Positions 1-10,058 of a stretch of 64,000 nucleotides of DNA are shown here, piece after piece (positions within the stretch are counted from its first letter, which is position 1; every line of letters begins with the position of its first letter). Source of the DNA: Aquirufa lenticrescens (GTDB lineage Bacteria > Bacteroidota > Bacteroidia > Cytophagales > Spirosomataceae). Location of the stretch: positions 124,001 through 188,000 of the forward strand of contig NZ_CP049834.1 of assembly GCF_019916085.1 (NCBI RefSeq), written 5' to 3'. The position numbers and the translations under genes are program-made. Under the pieces are notes generated by a model. That model searched no databases and was not told the origin of the DNA. It saw nothing but the letters and a program-made list of their open reading frames with translations.

Positions 1-39
1 CGTGTTTTCTTTGCGGTTCAGAATTGAAAATCAAATCTA

Positions 40-1248
40 ATGAATTTCCCTCTTTTTGTCGCTAGGCGTATTCGGAAAACTCAGGACACCTCCTTTTCTA
101 AGACGGTGACCTATGTGGGTATCGGGACGGTGGCGGTAGGAACGGCGATTATTCTGGTGGCATTCGCTATTCTTTTTGGTTTTAAGACGACTATTCAAGA
201 CAAATTGACCAGCTTTTCAGGGGATGCGCGCATTTCTCAGATATCGGGTAATCGTTCTTTGGCAGAAAGTCCACTGACTCGTAATAGGGCATGGGAGTCC
301 AAGACAGCACAGCTCCCGGAGATTGATCACATTCAAGCCCACGTGCAAAGGCCTGGCATTATTGTGGGGAAAGAAGGATTAGCCGGCATTGTCGTAAAGG
401 GAATTGGGAAAGATCTTCCGGCAGAGCAATTACAAAAAAACATAAGCAGCGGTTCTAATAGCCTAAATGGCCCACAGGAGGTTATTTTAAGTGAGGCTTT
501 GGCCAAACAATTAAAGGTCAAAACAAATGGTTCACTAATTCTCTATTTCCTCAGCGCTCCAGAGAGACCGCGTAAAGTGAAAGTCGCCGGCATTTATGAA
601 ACGGGACTCGAAGAGCTGGACAAAATCTTTATCCTAGCTGATCGGGATTGGGTTCAAAAGATGAACGGTTGGACGGCGGACTCGCTGGGCACCTATGAGG
701 TGTTCTTTAAAAACAAGGAGAACCTCCAGGCAAAAACCGAAGCCTTAGCTAAAACGATGCCTCCTGAATGGCGTATTCAACCCGTGACCGAGATCTATCC
801 TGCGCTATTTGATTGGATGACGATGCTCGACCGAAATATCGTCATCTTCATTAGCCTCCTCTTTGTGGTGGCCTGCTTTAACCTCATCGCTACGCTTTGG
901 GTGCTTATCATGGAACGCGTTCCCATGGTAGGACTCTTAAAATCCATGGGTGCCTCCGCGGCTCAGATTCGCCGTATATTTTGGTGGAATGGCTTGTTCA
1001 TTTTAGTTCGTGGACTGCTTATTGGAAACGGACTTGCCTTCCTGTTTTGCTACCTGCAATCAAGCTACCACTTAATCCCATTGGATCCAGAAAGTTATTA
1101 TATGAATAGCGTGCCCATTGAATGGGATGCGGCCACTTGGGGAATCGTCAATGCGCTGACAATTGTGTTAGTGAGTTTTATGATGTCCATCCCTACCCTG
1201 TTGATTACTAAAATCCAGCCTTCTGAGGCACTGAACTTCAAGAATTAA
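40..1248 (+). CDS. FtsX/LolC-LolE-like ABC transporter permease
   Basis: Inner-membrane permease subunit of the MacB/FtsX class, the family that includes lipoprotein-releasing LolC/LolE. It is 402 aa with an N-terminal membrane segment at about residues 22-45, a periplasmic domain of about 220 residues, and three more membrane segments in the C-terminal FtsX domain (around 270-290, 315-340 and 365-385). The cytoplasmic loop 'MERVPMVGLLKSMGAS' is the coupling-helix region typical of FtsX permeases. The matching ATPase is not in this window. The stop codon overlaps the next start by one base (TAATG), so it is co-transcribed with the M61 peptidase. Lipoprotein release is the usual annotation for this type in Bacteroidota, but the substrate is inferred. 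Confidence 0.85.
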   Translation: MNFPLFVARRIRKTQDTSFSKTVTYVGIGTVAVGTAIILVAFAILFGFKTTIQDKLTSFSGDARISQISGNRSLAESPLTRNRAWESKTAQLPEIDHIQAHVQRPGIIVGKEGLAGIVVKGIGKDLPAEQLQKNISSGSNSLNGPQEVILSEALAKQLKVKTNGSLILYFLSAPERPRKVKVAGIYETGLEELDKIFILADRDWVQKMNGWTADSLGTYEVFFKNKENLQAKTEALAKTMPPEWRIQPVTEIYPALFDWMTMLDRNIVIFISLLFVVACFNLIATLWVLIMERVPMVGLLKSMGASAAQIRRIFWWNGLFILVRGLLIGNGLAFLFCYLQSSYHLIPLDPESYYMNSVPIEWDAATWGIVNALTIVLVSFMMSIPTLLITKIQPSEALNFKN

Positions 1249-2780
1249 TGTTGAAAAAACTACTATTTCTATTGTGCTTTGTTTACACTATAAATGCACA
1301 AGACAGCCTCCGCTATTCTATTGACTTGAATCGACTCAAAAATGATCGATTGACCGTAGAAGTTCAATTGCCAGCTGGTGCAAAGGAATACTGCTTTCCT
1401 AAAATCGTTCCAGGTACTTATGCTATTTATGATTTTGGCCGCTATGTGAGTAACCTGCAAGCCTTTGATGCTGCCGGTAAATCAGTTAAGTTGAAACAAA
1501 ATGACATCAATTCCTATGTCATTGGTGGGGCCTTTCGCCTCAGCTACGAGGTGGATGACACTTGGGATAGTCCTGAGATCGAGGGCAAATACATATTTGA
1601 GCCAGCAGGAACGAACTTTCAAGAAGATACGCTCTTTGCGCTGAACACTCATGCGCTTTTAGGCTATGTGAAAGGTGGGGAGAAAATGCCTGTTTCGCTT
1701 CATTTAACCGTCCCGTTCGGAATGACAGCTTCCAGCTCATTAGTAGATAATAACGGATTTTACAAAGCAGATAATTACCAAAGCCTAACGGATGCACCCA
1801 TTCTAGTCGCGCACCCAGATACAGCTATGCTGAAAGTGGGTGATGCTGACATTCTGATTTCAGTCTTTTCCCCTAATCAGGTGATTCGCGCCTCCCAAAT
1901 TGCGGAGAAAATCCTTCCGTTATTGAAGTCGCAGCAAGCCTATTTAGGAGGCACATTCCCAGTGAAGAACTACGCTTTCTTAGTCGTGATGTCGACTCAT
2001 CTGAAGAATGGCAGTTATGGGGCTTTGGAACATGCTAAATCCTCTTTTTACTACCTCCCAGAATATAATATTGCTACTATGAGCAGTACAATTCGTGATA
2101 TAAGTGCCCACGAATTTTTCCATATTCAGACACCACTTAACTTCCATTCAGAGGAGATTGGGAATTTTGATTTCCAAAAGCCCAAAATGTCCCGTCACCT
2201 TTGGCTCTATGAAGGTCTGACCGAATATACGGCACACCACACCCAATTGCAAGGAGGTCTTACTACATTAGAACAGTTTATGGAATCCATGACAGAGAAA
2301 GTGAACCGCGCGAATGATGACTATAATCCCAACCTAGCCTTTACTAAACTAAGCTTAGGCGCATTAGATAAATACAAGGATGAATATGGGAATGTATACC
2401 AAAAAGGGGCACTCATCGGCTTCTGCCTTGATTTACTCTTACGCAAGGAAACGAATGGCACCTACGGAACTCAACAGATGATGCGTGATTTAGCCGCACA
2501 ATACGGCCCCTCAAAATCCTTTAAGGATGAAGAGTTGTTTGAACTGATTGAAAAAACAACAAAAGTGCCAGCCGTAAAAGAATTCTTTGCCCGTTATGTG
2601 AGTAAAGGAGACAAATTACCCTTCAAAGAATTGGTATCCACGATCGGAATGGAATTCGGGGAATCCAACCCAGGCAATAATACAATTACCTACGGGTACA
2701 CAAACAATATTGAATTCAGGGCTTTGAAAAACCCAAGCCCATCTCAATTGAAGATGCGACAGGCTTGGTTGCATTTTTAG
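1248..2780 (+). CDS. M61 family metallopeptidase (glycyl-aminopeptidase type)
   Basis: Secreted or periplasmic zinc peptidase of family M61. A signal peptide spans residues 1-17 (MLKKLLFLLCFVYTINA). The zinc site is HEFFH at residues 288-292, with the third ligand Glu322 in 'WLYEGLTEY', 30 residues downstream as usual for gluzincins. The N-terminal half is the beta-rich domain characteristic of M61. At 510 aa it is shorter than M61 members with a C-terminal PDZ domain (about 600 aa), and I see no complete PDZ here. It overlaps the upstream permease by one base. Its stop overlaps the stop of the convergent malic enzyme by three bases. Confidence 0.88.
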   Translation: MLKKLLFLLCFVYTINAQDSLRYSIDLNRLKNDRLTVEVQLPAGAKEYCFPKIVPGTYAIYDFGRYVSNLQAFDAAGKSVKLKQNDINSYVIGGAFRLSYEVDDTWDSPEIEGKYIFEPAGTNFQEDTLFALNTHALLGYVKGGEKMPVSLHLTVPFGMTASSSLVDNNGFYKADNYQSLTDAPILVAHPDTAMLKVGDADILISVFSPNQVIRASQIAEKILPLLKSQQAYLGGTFPVKNYAFLVVMSTHLKNGSYGALEHAKSSFYYLPEYNIATMSSTIRDISAHEFFHIQTPLNFHSEEIGNFDFQKPKMSRHLWLYEGLTEYTAHHTQLQGGLTTLEQFMESMTEKVNRANDDYNPNLAFTKLSLGALDKYKDEYGNVYQKGALIGFCLDLLLRKETNGTYGTQQMMRDLAAQYGPSKSFKDEELFELIEKTTKVPAVKEFFARYVSKGDKLPFKELVSTIGMEFGESNPGNNTITYGYTNNIEFRALKNPSPSQLKMRQAWLHF

Positions 2781-5050
2781 ACCGTCTGCGCTTCTACCAC
2801 CGCAATCGCGACCATATTCACGATCTCGCGAACAGAGGCGCCTAGTTGCAATACGTGCACCGGTTTACGTAATCCTAATAAGATAGGACCGATGTATTCG
2901 ATATCTGCTGCTTCTTTCAACAAGTTATAGGCAATGTTCGCGGAAGATAGATTAGGGAAGATCAACGTATTGGCTGTGTCATTTCCTAAAGTGGCAAACG
3001 GATAATTTTGTTGTCTTAGTTCCTTATCAAACGCTAAGTGTGCCTGCATCTCCCCCTCAATCACCCAAGTCGGATGTTTTTCCTGTAGGATATGCGTTGC
3101 TGCTCGCATCTTTAACGCGTCGTCTCCATCGGCTGAACCAAAGTTCGAGTAAGACAGCATCGCGATTTTGGGCTTTAAATTAAAGCGCTCAACCGCCTCT
3201 GAAGTCAATTCTGTAATCTCCACTATATCTGCTACTGAAGGCGAGAAGTTGATCGTGGTATCCGAGAAGAACAAAGGTCCTTGCTTACTCAATAACAAGT
3301 ACATACCCGCCACCTTCGTTACTCCCGGCTTTTTACCGATAATCTGCAAGGCGGGACGAATAGCGTCTGGGTAGTTTTTGGTCAAACCAGAAATAACCCC
3401 ATCTGCGCGATTCGTTTCTAACATCATCGCCGCAAAATAATTACTCTTGCGTACCTGCTTCTCTGCCTCCCACTTCGTGAATCCACGGCGCTTACGCTTT
3501 TGGTAAAACAATTCTGCGAATTCGGCTAACAAGTCCGCATTATCCGGGTGTTTGAAATCAAAGATCTCGATATCCCCTAAATCAATGTGGTGCTCTTCAC
3601 AGATCGCATCGATATTTGCCTTACGCCCTAATAGAATTGGCTTAGCGATTCCTTCGTCTAATACCTCACGTACAGCTTTCAATACTTTCAAGTTCTCCGC
3701 CTCAGCGAATACAATCCGTTTCGGTTTCGACTTAGCCCGTTTTAAGATGAACTTCATCACTTGGTTATCTAGTCCCAGGCGCTTCGCTAGTTGATTCTCA
3801 TAGACATCCCAGTTCTTAATTGGCTTCGTTGCCACGCCGGATTCCATTGCCGCTTTAGCCACCGCCATCGAGATAGTTGTAATTAAACGTGGATCAACCG
3901 GTTTTGGAATAATGTATTCTGGGCCAAAGCTTAATGATTTCTCATTATAAGCTAAATTAACGATATCAGGTACAGGTTTCTTTGCTAAACAGGCCAAAGC
4001 CTTTGCCGCCGCCAATTTCATCTCATCATTAATCTCCGAGGCACGTACGTCCAAGGCTCCTCTAAAGATGAAAGGAAAACCTAACACATTATTCACTTGA
4101 TTAGGAAAATCAGAGCGACCTGTCGCCATAATCAAATCTTCACGTACCGCTTTGGCCTCTTCATAGCCAATCTCAGGCGTCGGATTCGCCATCGCAAACA
4201 CAATTGGATTAGGAGCCATCGTCGCCACCATCTCTGGTTTCAAGATCCCTCCTACGGAAAGACCTAAGAAAACATCCGCCCCTTTCATCGCCTCAGCTAA
4301 AGAGGTATTTCTACCCGCTTTGCCTGCTAATGGGGCTAAATAGCGATTCAGATCCGGACGGTCTTCTGATACTAACCCGTCCTTATCGAAGATATAGAAG
4401 TTCTCAATCCGCGCACCGAGTTTTAAATACAATTTAACACAAGAAATAGCCGCAGCCCCAGCGCCCGATATCACAAATCTCGTCTCCTCGATCTTCTTAT
4501 CTACGATTTCCAAAGCGTTCAACAGCGCCGCAGACGAAATAATCGCCGTCCCGTGCTGATCGTCGTGCATGATGGGAATCTTCAAACGCGCTTTTAATTT
4601 CTCTTCGATTTCAAAGCATTCTGGGGATTTGATATCCTCTAGATTAATCCCGCCAAAAGTCGGTTCCAAGCGCGCTACCGTATCCACAAAGTCATCTGGA
4701 TCCGTCACGGCTAATTCGATATCAAATACGTCGATATCGGAGAATACTTTAAAAAGAACTCCTTTTCCCTCCATCACTGGCTTACTAGCCTCTGGACCAA
4801 TGTTACCTAAACCTAAAACAGCCGTACCATTCGAGATAACGCCCACTAGGTTTCCTTTGGCCGTGTAATCGTATACTTTATCTACATTATTTGCAATTTC
4901 TAAACAAGGCTCAGCTACACCCGGCGAATACGCTAAGGACAAATCGCGCTGAGTTGCGGTTGATTTAGTGGGTTTTACTTCAATTTTGCCAGGTTTCCCT
5001 CCTGAATGATACTCGAGCGCATCTTCTCTTAAAATGGATGAAATAGACAT
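2777..5050 (-). CDS. maeB: NADP-dependent malic enzyme with phosphotransacetylase-like C-terminal domain (MaeB type)
   Basis: Oxidatively decarboxylates malate to pyruvate, giving NADPH. The 757-aa length is typical of MaeB-type fusions. Residues about 1-430 are the malic domain, with the conserved 'LAYSPGVAEPC' motif near the N terminus, the metal-binding 'MHDDQHGTA' region and a dinucleotide fold around 'VISGAGAAAISC'. Residues about 430-757 resemble phosphate acetyltransferase ('FAEAENLKVLKAVREVL', 'VQLGASVREIVNM'); in this family that domain is regulatory and not an active Pta. The neighbouring dicarboxylate symporter on the same strand, seven bases upstream, suggests a C4-dicarboxylate uptake and utilisation pair. 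Confidence 0.95.
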   Translation of the reverse strand: MSISSILREDALEYHSGGKPGKIEVKPTKSTATQRDLSLAYSPGVAEPCLEIANNVDKVYDYTAKGNLVGVISNGTAVLGLGNIGPEASKPVMEGKGVLFKVFSDIDVFDIELAVTDPDDFVDTVARLEPTFGGINLEDIKSPECFEIEEKLKARLKIPIMHDDQHGTAIISSAALLNALEIVDKKIEETRFVISGAGAAAISCVKLYLKLGARIENFYIFDKDGLVSEDRPDLNRYLAPLAGKAGRNTSLAEAMKGADVFLGLSVGGILKPEMVATMAPNPIVFAMANPTPEIGYEEAKAVREDLIMATGRSDFPNQVNNVLGFPFIFRGALDVRASEINDEMKLAAAKALACLAKKPVPDIVNLAYNEKSLSFGPEYIIPKPVDPRLITTISMAVAKAAMESGVATKPIKNWDVYENQLAKRLGLDNQVMKFILKRAKSKPKRIVFAEAENLKVLKAVREVLDEGIAKPILLGRKANIDAICEEHHIDLGDIEIFDFKHPDNADLLAEFAELFYQKRKRRGFTKWEAEKQVRKSNYFAAMMLETNRADGVISGLTKNYPDAIRPALQIIGKKPGVTKVAGMYLLLSKQGPLFFSDTTINFSPSVADIVEITELTSEAVERFNLKPKIAMLSYSNFGSADGDDALKMRAATHILQEKHPTWVIEGEMQAHLAFDKELRQQNYPFATLGNDTANTLIFPNLSSANIAYNLLKEAADIEYIGPILLGLRKPVHVLQLGASVREIVNMVAIAVVEAQTV

Positions 5051-5056
5051 ATATGA

Positions 5057-6319
5057 TTAATTTGTTGATTGTTCTTTTTCAAATTCCCCCTCGTGCTTCG
5101 CTATCCAAACCGTCGCCACTCCATTTCCTATAAAATTCGTGATCGCTCTTGCCTCTGACATGAAGCGATCCACTCCTAGTAATAAGGCCAAACCTTCCAC
5201 GGGGATCACTTGCAATGCACTTAAAGTGGATGCCAAAACGACAAAGCCACTGCCTGTCACGCCGGCAGCCCCTTTAGAGGTCACCATCAAAATACCCACG
5301 ATGGTCAGCATCTGTTCCCAGGACAAATGTACGCCATAAACTTGAGCTAAAAACAAGGTGGCCATGGATAAATAAATACTCGTACCATCCAGGTTAAACG
5401 AATAACCCGCCGGCACCACCAGACCTACCACGGACTTCGAACAGCCCATTTTCTCTAATTTATGCATCAATGATGGCAGGGCCGCCTCAGAAGAAGAAGT
5501 GCCTAACACAACCAATAATTCGTGTTTGATATAGCCCAAAAAGGCCCAAATCCGCTCTCCGCAGCTTCGCATAATAAAACCCAATACCACAAAAACGAAA
5601 ATGGCCATCGTCACATAGACGGTCAGCATGAGTTTCGCTAGCGGCACTAAAGAATGAATTCCAAACTTACCAATGGTAAACGCCATCCCTCCCAACGCTC
5701 CCAATGGTGCTAAATACATCACTATTTTCAAACCTTTAAATACCCAATGAGAAGCCTGCTGCATCCCCGCAATCATCTTCGCCTTTCCTTTAACATAATT
5801 CAAAAAGATCCCAAAGAAGATCGAGAACCCTAATACCTGAACCGTAAAGTTTTCTTTCAAAAAACCGATCCAAGAGAATCCTGCCGCTTTCTGCGTGTAT
5901 TTAGAAATGTCCCCTCCCGCAATATCGTCTCTGATGACTCCGATTCCGGGCTCAATGAAGGTAGAAACGGCTAATCCGATTAATAGGGCAACCGTTGTCA
6001 CCACCTCAAAATAGAGTAAGGCCTTACCACCCACACGACCCACCTTTTTCAGGTTTCCCATGTTCACGATCCCTAAAGAAATCGTCAAAAAGATGATAGG
6101 GTTGATAAAAAGCTTCACTAAACTGATAAAGACCCCACTGAATACTTCGCTTACCGTAGGCCCAAAGCTTAATTCAGCACCCAATAAATTATAGGTAAAC
6201 TTCGAATCTAACACCTTGAACAAGGCCAAATCAGGAACGAAATGGCCTACCAAAACACCTAAAAGAATGGACAATAAAACCCAAAAAGTTAGGTTCTGGA
6301 AAATATTTAGTTGCTTCAT
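5057..6319 (-). CDS. dicarboxylate/amino acid:cation symporter (DAACS family)
   Basis: Sodium- or proton-coupled symporter of the GltP/DctA family in the inner membrane. The protein is highly hydrophobic with about eight membrane helices. It has the serine-rich re-entrant loop 'LGTSSSEAALPSLM' and the 'FNLDGTSIYLSMATLFLAQ' segment that form the substrate and cation site. I start at Met 6319 (MKQLNIFQNL); an upstream in-frame Met at 6370 would add 17 polar residues that do not look like the family. It precedes the malic enzyme on the same strand, so malate, fumarate or glutamate are plausible substrates. The exact substrate cannot be read from sequence. Confidence 0.92.
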   Translation of the reverse strand: MKQLNIFQNLTFWVLLSILLGVLVGHFVPDLALFKVLDSKFTYNLLGAELSFGPTVSEVFSGVFISLVKLFINPIIFLTISLGIVNMGNLKKVGRVGGKALLYFEVVTTVALLIGLAVSTFIEPGIGVIRDDIAGGDISKYTQKAAGFSWIGFLKENFTVQVLGFSIFFGIFLNYVKGKAKMIAGMQQASHWVFKGLKIVMYLAPLGALGGMAFTIGKFGIHSLVPLAKLMLTVYVTMAIFVFVVLGFIMRSCGERIWAFLGYIKHELLVVLGTSSSEAALPSLMHKLEKMGCSKSVVGLVVPAGYSFNLDGTSIYLSMATLFLAQVYGVHLSWEQMLTIVGILMVTSKGAAGVTGSGFVVLASTLSALQVIPVEGLALLLGVDRFMSEARAITNFIGNGVATVWIAKHEGEFEKEQSTN

Positions 6320-6434
6320 TCGTTTAGCTTCGGTTGATAAACAAATGTAAGAATTATTAAGAAAAATCATCGCTTGTGATTCTGCCTATATTTCCCGAAT
6401 TTTGTAGGCTCATTCCCTTTCGATAAAAATACAG

Positions 6435-7373
6435 ATGTCAGAAAAAATCAAATGCCTTATTATCGGTTCTGGCCCAGCCGGATATACCGCTGCTATATAT
6501 GCTTCACGTGCTGGTTTACATCCAGTGATGTACCAAGGTGGACAACCTGGAGGACAATTAACTACTACGACTGAAGTTGATAATTTCCCTGGCTACCCGA
6601 ATGGCATTGATGGCCCGGCCATGATGATTGACTTAGAGAACCAGGCTAAGCGTTTTGGAACTGATGTTCGTTACGGAATGGCGACTAAAGTGGATTTCAC
6701 TTCCTCTCCTAAAAAGGTTTGGATTGATGAGTCGACAGAAATCGAAGCAGATGCTGTCATTATCGCGACTGGAGCTAGCGCGAAATGGTTAGGATTAGAG
6801 GGTGAAACGAAATTCAATGGTCTAGGCGTATCGGCTTGTGCGGTATGTGATGGTTTTTTCTATCGTAATCAAACAGTAGCCGTAGTTGGCGCAGGAGATA
6901 CAGCAGCTGAAGAGGCGAGTTATTTAGCGAATTTGTGTACCAAAGTACACTTAATCGTACGTCGTGGCGAAATGCGAGCTTCCTTGATTATGCAGGAACG
7001 CGTAAAGAATAACCCGAAGATCGAGATCCACTGGAACTCAGAAACAGAAGAAATTTTAGGCGATGCAAACGGGGTAACCGGCATTCGCATCGTGAATAAT
7101 GTGACTAAAGCGACTGAAGAAATTGCCTTAACTGGTTTCTTCGTTGCGATCGGACATCAGCCTAATACGTCAATTTTCAAAGGACAATTAGAGATGGATG
7201 CACAAGAGTATTTACTCACAGAAAAAGGGAGTGCTCGTACGAACATCGAAGGCGTTTTCGCTTGCGGTGACGTACAAGACACTATTTATCGCCAAGCGAT
7301 TACGGCTGCAGGTAGCGGTTGTATGGCGGCATTGGACGCGGAACGTTGGTTAGCCGCGAACAACTTACATTAA
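6435..7373 (+). CDS. trxB: thioredoxin reductase
   Basis: NADPH-dependent flavoprotein that reduces thioredoxin. At 312 aa it has the N-terminal FAD motif 'GSGPAGYTAAIYASRAG', the redox-active CAVC pair at residues 135-138, the NADPH motif 'GAGDTAAEEASYL' and the C-terminal FAD motif 'GVFACGDVQD'. Length and order match low-molecular-weight bacterial TrxB. Its substrates may include the thioredoxin at 37778-38077. It is divergent from the dicarboxylate symporter, with 115 bp between starts, and only 9 bp precede the next gene. Confidence 0.97.
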   Translation: MSEKIKCLIIGSGPAGYTAAIYASRAGLHPVMYQGGQPGGQLTTTTEVDNFPGYPNGIDGPAMMIDLENQAKRFGTDVRYGMATKVDFTSSPKKVWIDESTEIEADAVIIATGASAKWLGLEGETKFNGLGVSACAVCDGFFYRNQTVAVVGAGDTAAEEASYLANLCTKVHLIVRRGEMRASLIMQERVKNNPKIEIHWNSETEEILGDANGVTGIRIVNNVTKATEEIALTGFFVAIGHQPNTSIFKGQLEMDAQEYLLTEKGSARTNIEGVFACGDVQDTIYRQAITAAGSGCMAALDAERWLAANNLH

Positions 7374-7382
7374 TAGAAACAT

Positions 7383-8492
7383 ATGAGGTTAATCACCTAT
7401 ATTTTTGGATGTATTCTGTTGCTATCAGGCTTTAGTCTGAAGGCTCAAGAGCGGAATTTATTCAAGAAAAAAACAGAAATCGAAGTCAAATCCAATTCCC
7501 AACTTTTCCAAGAAAAGAACAAGAAGAAGGATGAACTAGATGAACTCCCACCTTTGCAATTCAGAAATGAGACGGAATCCGTAGGGGTTACGGCTGGCTC
7601 CGAATTACAGGAACGCAAGTTTGAGCCCATTAAAATGGTCAATGCGAGCATCAGTAATTTCGATACTACGTCCATCGACGAAGGCGAGAATCTGATCGTA
7701 GAGATTGAAGAAGAGGCTGCACCGGAAGGTACAGAGGATTTTGTTTCGGTGGCGTCTTATTACGCGATTTGGGATACAAAAATTATTGATCCTTATGATA
7801 TCGATGCTAAAGAATTCGACGAACCTGTTGACATCGAATTATACAATAAGGCAGCTGGACGTAACTGGGCAGCTCCTTTAGAGATAGTAAAGCAAACGAG
7901 TCCATTTGGACCACGCTGGGGTCGACTACATGCTGGGGTGGATTTAGACTTGGAAACTGGTTATCCTGTTTACTCTGTATTCGACGGAATTGTTCGCGTA
8001 AGTCATTACGACAGATCAGGTTATGGCAATTATGTATTAGTACGTCATTATAATGGGTTTGAAACGTTATATGCTCACCTTGCGTCTCCAGGTGCAGAAC
8101 CAGGAACTTTAGTAAAAGCGGGAGACCAAATCGGTGTAGGCGGAAGCACGGGCAGAAGTACGGGTTCTCACTTGCACTTTGAGACGCGTTATGAAGGTAA
8201 TCCCATGAACCCGAAGAACGTTTACAACTTCAGTCCTTTTGAACCCGTTTCGGATCACATTATTATTACCGCACGCTCTTTTGATATTCGCTCCTTATCG
8301 TTGAAAAACGAATATGGTGCTGTTGGAGATAAAGTGCGTTCCAGAACGAAGGCTTGGACTAAAGTGCGTCAAGGTGACACCCTTGGTGCCATCGCTAGAC
8401 GTACCGGTGTTTCGATTGCTAAATTGAAGAAGTTAAATGGAATGAAGAGCTCATCGGTCATCCGAGCTGGGCGCCGAATTCGCATCCATTAA
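7383..8492 (+). CDS. M23 family peptidoglycan endopeptidase with C-terminal LysM
   Basis: Cell-wall hydrolase or wall-remodelling factor acting in the periplasm. A signal peptide ends near residue 21 (LSGFSLKAQ). Residues about 22-160 are acidic and low in complexity. The M23/LytM domain lies at about 160-290 with the ligands visible in 'HAGVDLD' and 'SHLHFETRY', so it is predicted to be catalytically competent. A single LysM repeat (about 320-369: 'VRQGDTLGAIARRTGVSIAK') should bind peptidoglycan. It follows trxB by 9 bp and precedes bshB1 by 16 bp, so the three may be co-transcribed although their functions differ. Confidence 0.93.
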   Translation: MRLITYIFGCILLLSGFSLKAQERNLFKKKTEIEVKSNSQLFQEKNKKKDELDELPPLQFRNETESVGVTAGSELQERKFEPIKMVNASISNFDTTSIDEGENLIVEIEEEAAPEGTEDFVSVASYYAIWDTKIIDPYDIDAKEFDEPVDIELYNKAAGRNWAAPLEIVKQTSPFGPRWGRLHAGVDLDLETGYPVYSVFDGIVRVSHYDRSGYGNYVLVRHYNGFETLYAHLASPGAEPGTLVKAGDQIGVGGSTGRSTGSHLHFETRYEGNPMNPKNVYNFSPFEPVSDHIIITARSFDIRSLSLKNEYGAVGDKVRSRTKAWTKVRQGDTLGAIARRTGVSIAKLKKLNGMKSSSVIRAGRRIRIH

Positions 8493-8508
8493 TCGCCCAT
8501 TAATCGCC

Positions 8509-9204
8509 ATGAAATTAGATATCCTCGTGATGGCCGCTCACCCAGACGACGCTGAATTAAGCTGCGCTGGAACCATACTCTCCCACATTGCTGCCGGCAA
8601 AAAAGTAGGAATCGTCGATTTCACCCGTGGTGAATTAGGTACGCGAGGAACACCTGAAATACGTCTGCAAGAATCGGCTGATGCCACAAAAATCCTTGGC
8701 ATTCACGCACGAGAAAACTTGGCCATCCGGGATGGATTTTTCAGAAACGACGAAGAAACCCAGTTAAAACTTATCGAAGTCATTCGCAAATACCAACCAG
8801 AAGTAGTACTTGCGAACGCTTTAGAAGACCGGCATCCAGACCACGGCAAGGGAGCACAATTAGCGATTGATGCCTGTTTCTTATCAGGTTTACGCCAAAT
8901 CAAAACCGGCGACCTTCCTGCCTGGAGACCTAAACAAGTCTACCACTATATTCAAGATCGTTATTTAGAGCCAGATTTCGTGATTGACATCACTGCTCAC
9001 TGGGATCAAAAAGAAGCGGCTATTCGAGCATTTAAGAGTCAATTCTTTGACCCTAATTCTGCTGAACCGTCTTCCTATATCTCTAGCCCAGACTTCTTAA
9101 ACTTCATCCAAGCGCGAGCGATGGAGATGGGCCACAAGATTGGAGTGAAGTATGGGGAAGGGTTTCAGAGTCAGAAGACGTTAGAGAAGACGATATTAGA
9201 GTAG
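8509..9204 (+). CDS. bshB1: bacillithiol biosynthesis deacetylase BshB1 (LmbE family)
   Basis: Zinc-dependent N-deacetylase that converts GlcNAc-malate to GlcN-malate, the second step of bacillithiol synthesis. It has the N-terminal metal motif 'AHPDDAELSCAGT' (residues 10-22) and the 'DRHPDHGKGAQLA' motif with the other metal and catalytic residues. The 231-aa length and the 'RGELGTRGTPEIR' stretch are typical of BshB1, as opposed to the broader LmbE family. The YtxJ protein at 57980 independently supports a bacillithiol system. The last residues and stop fall in a GA-rich repeat that continues into the intergenic element. Confidence 0.93.
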   Translation: MKLDILVMAAHPDDAELSCAGTILSHIAAGKKVGIVDFTRGELGTRGTPEIRLQESADATKILGIHARENLAIRDGFFRNDEETQLKLIEVIRKYQPEVVLANALEDRHPDHGKGAQLAIDACFLSGLRQIKTGDLPAWRPKQVYHYIQDRYLEPDFVIDITAHWDQKEAAIRAFKSQFFDPNSAEPSSYISSPDFLNFIQARAMEMGHKIGVKYGEGFQSQKTLEKTILE

Positions 9205-9357
9205 AGATTATAGAGTGTAGAGTAGAGATTATAGAGTAGAGATAATTTAGTCCGGAGGAAATGAGTCCGATTAAACATCCACCATTTACCATTCACCATT
9301 TACCATTATCTATACTCTATCCTCTCCTATCTATACTCTATAAAAGCGACAGCGGCG
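9205..9357. repeat. composite intergenic repeat between convergent bshB1 and pdxH
   Basis: The left part (9184-9245) is a degenerate run of AGAGTAGAGATTAT units that begins inside the last codons of bshB1. It is followed by TTAGTCCGGAGG (9247-9258), a run of CCATTTACCATTCA units (9279-9307) and a TC-rich run (9308-9343) complementary to the first part. Transcribed, the outer arms can fold on each other. The position between convergent genes suggests termination. No gene is supported here; the short frame at 9261-9503 is made of repeat plus antisense pdxH. Confidence 0.75.
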
Positions 9358-9360
9358 CTT

Positions 9361-9996
9361 TTAAGGCGCTACTCGATAACACTCCCAACCTTCTTTCTCC
9401 CGAGCATCATACACCACACGGTCATGCAAACGAGACGGTCTGCCTTGCCAAAATTCAAAATAATCCGGCACTAGACGGTATCCGCCCCAATGATCTGGTT
9501 TAGGAATCGTTTTGCCTTCGTATTCTGCAGCTAATTGAGTGTATCGAGCTTGTAATACTTCTCGGGAATCTACGCGGGCACTTTGCTCCGATACCCAAGC
9601 ACCTAATTGAGATTCGCGCGGACGGGAATGAAAATAAGCAGTAGATAATTCAACAGAGAGTTTTTCGACGTGGCCTTCAATGCGGATTTGGCGTTCTAAT
9701 TCGCCCCAAAAAAAGGTAATAGATGCCTGCGAGGTAAAAGCTAATTCTTGGCCTTTGCGGGATTCATAATTCGTAAAAAAGCTAAATCCATGATCGACTG
9801 TTTTCAATAAAACGATGCGACCAGATGGGCGGCCTGTTGCACTTAATGTGCTTAAGAACATCGCGTTAGGCTCGGGAACCTCAGCTGATTGGGCTTCCTT
9901 AAACCAAATAGCAAATTGGGCAAAAGGATCTGGATGTACGTGTTGTTCATGCAATTCTCCTTTTTGGTAGTTTAAGCGTAGATCAGCTAAGTTCAT
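9361..9996 (-). CDS. pdxH: pyridoxamine/pyridoxine 5'-phosphate oxidase
   Basis: FMN-dependent cytosolic oxidase forming pyridoxal 5'-phosphate. At 211 aa it begins with the family-typical '[15 protein letters not shown]' and contains the FMN and substrate stretches '[20 protein letters not shown]' and '[15 protein letters not shown]'. It ends with the C-terminal PdxH signature '[12 protein letters not shown]'. I use the start at 9996; an open frame extends to 10116 but the extra 40 residues have no family counterpart and would overlap polA. It is divergent from polA, with 62 bp between starts. Confidence 0.96.
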   Translation of the reverse strand: MNLADLRLNYQKGELHEQHVHPDPFAQFAIWFKEAQSAEVPEPNAMFLSTLSATGRPSGRIVLLKTVDHGFSFFTNYESRKGQELAFTSQASITFFWGELERQIRIEGHVEKLSVELSTAYFHSRPRESQLGAWVSEQSARVDSREVLQARYTQLAAEYEGKTIPKPDHWGGYRLVPDYFEFWQGRPSRLHDRVVYDAREKEGWECYRVAP

Positions 9997-10058
9997 AAGT
10001 CGATGATATTTATTATCTTTACAAAGGCACTCCTTATCCCCAAATATAGCTGAATTAC

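Noticed and set aside
9261-9503. Short plus-strand frame starting in the repeat block
   Set aside because: Made of CATTTACC repeat plus the antisense of pdxH; no protein-like features.
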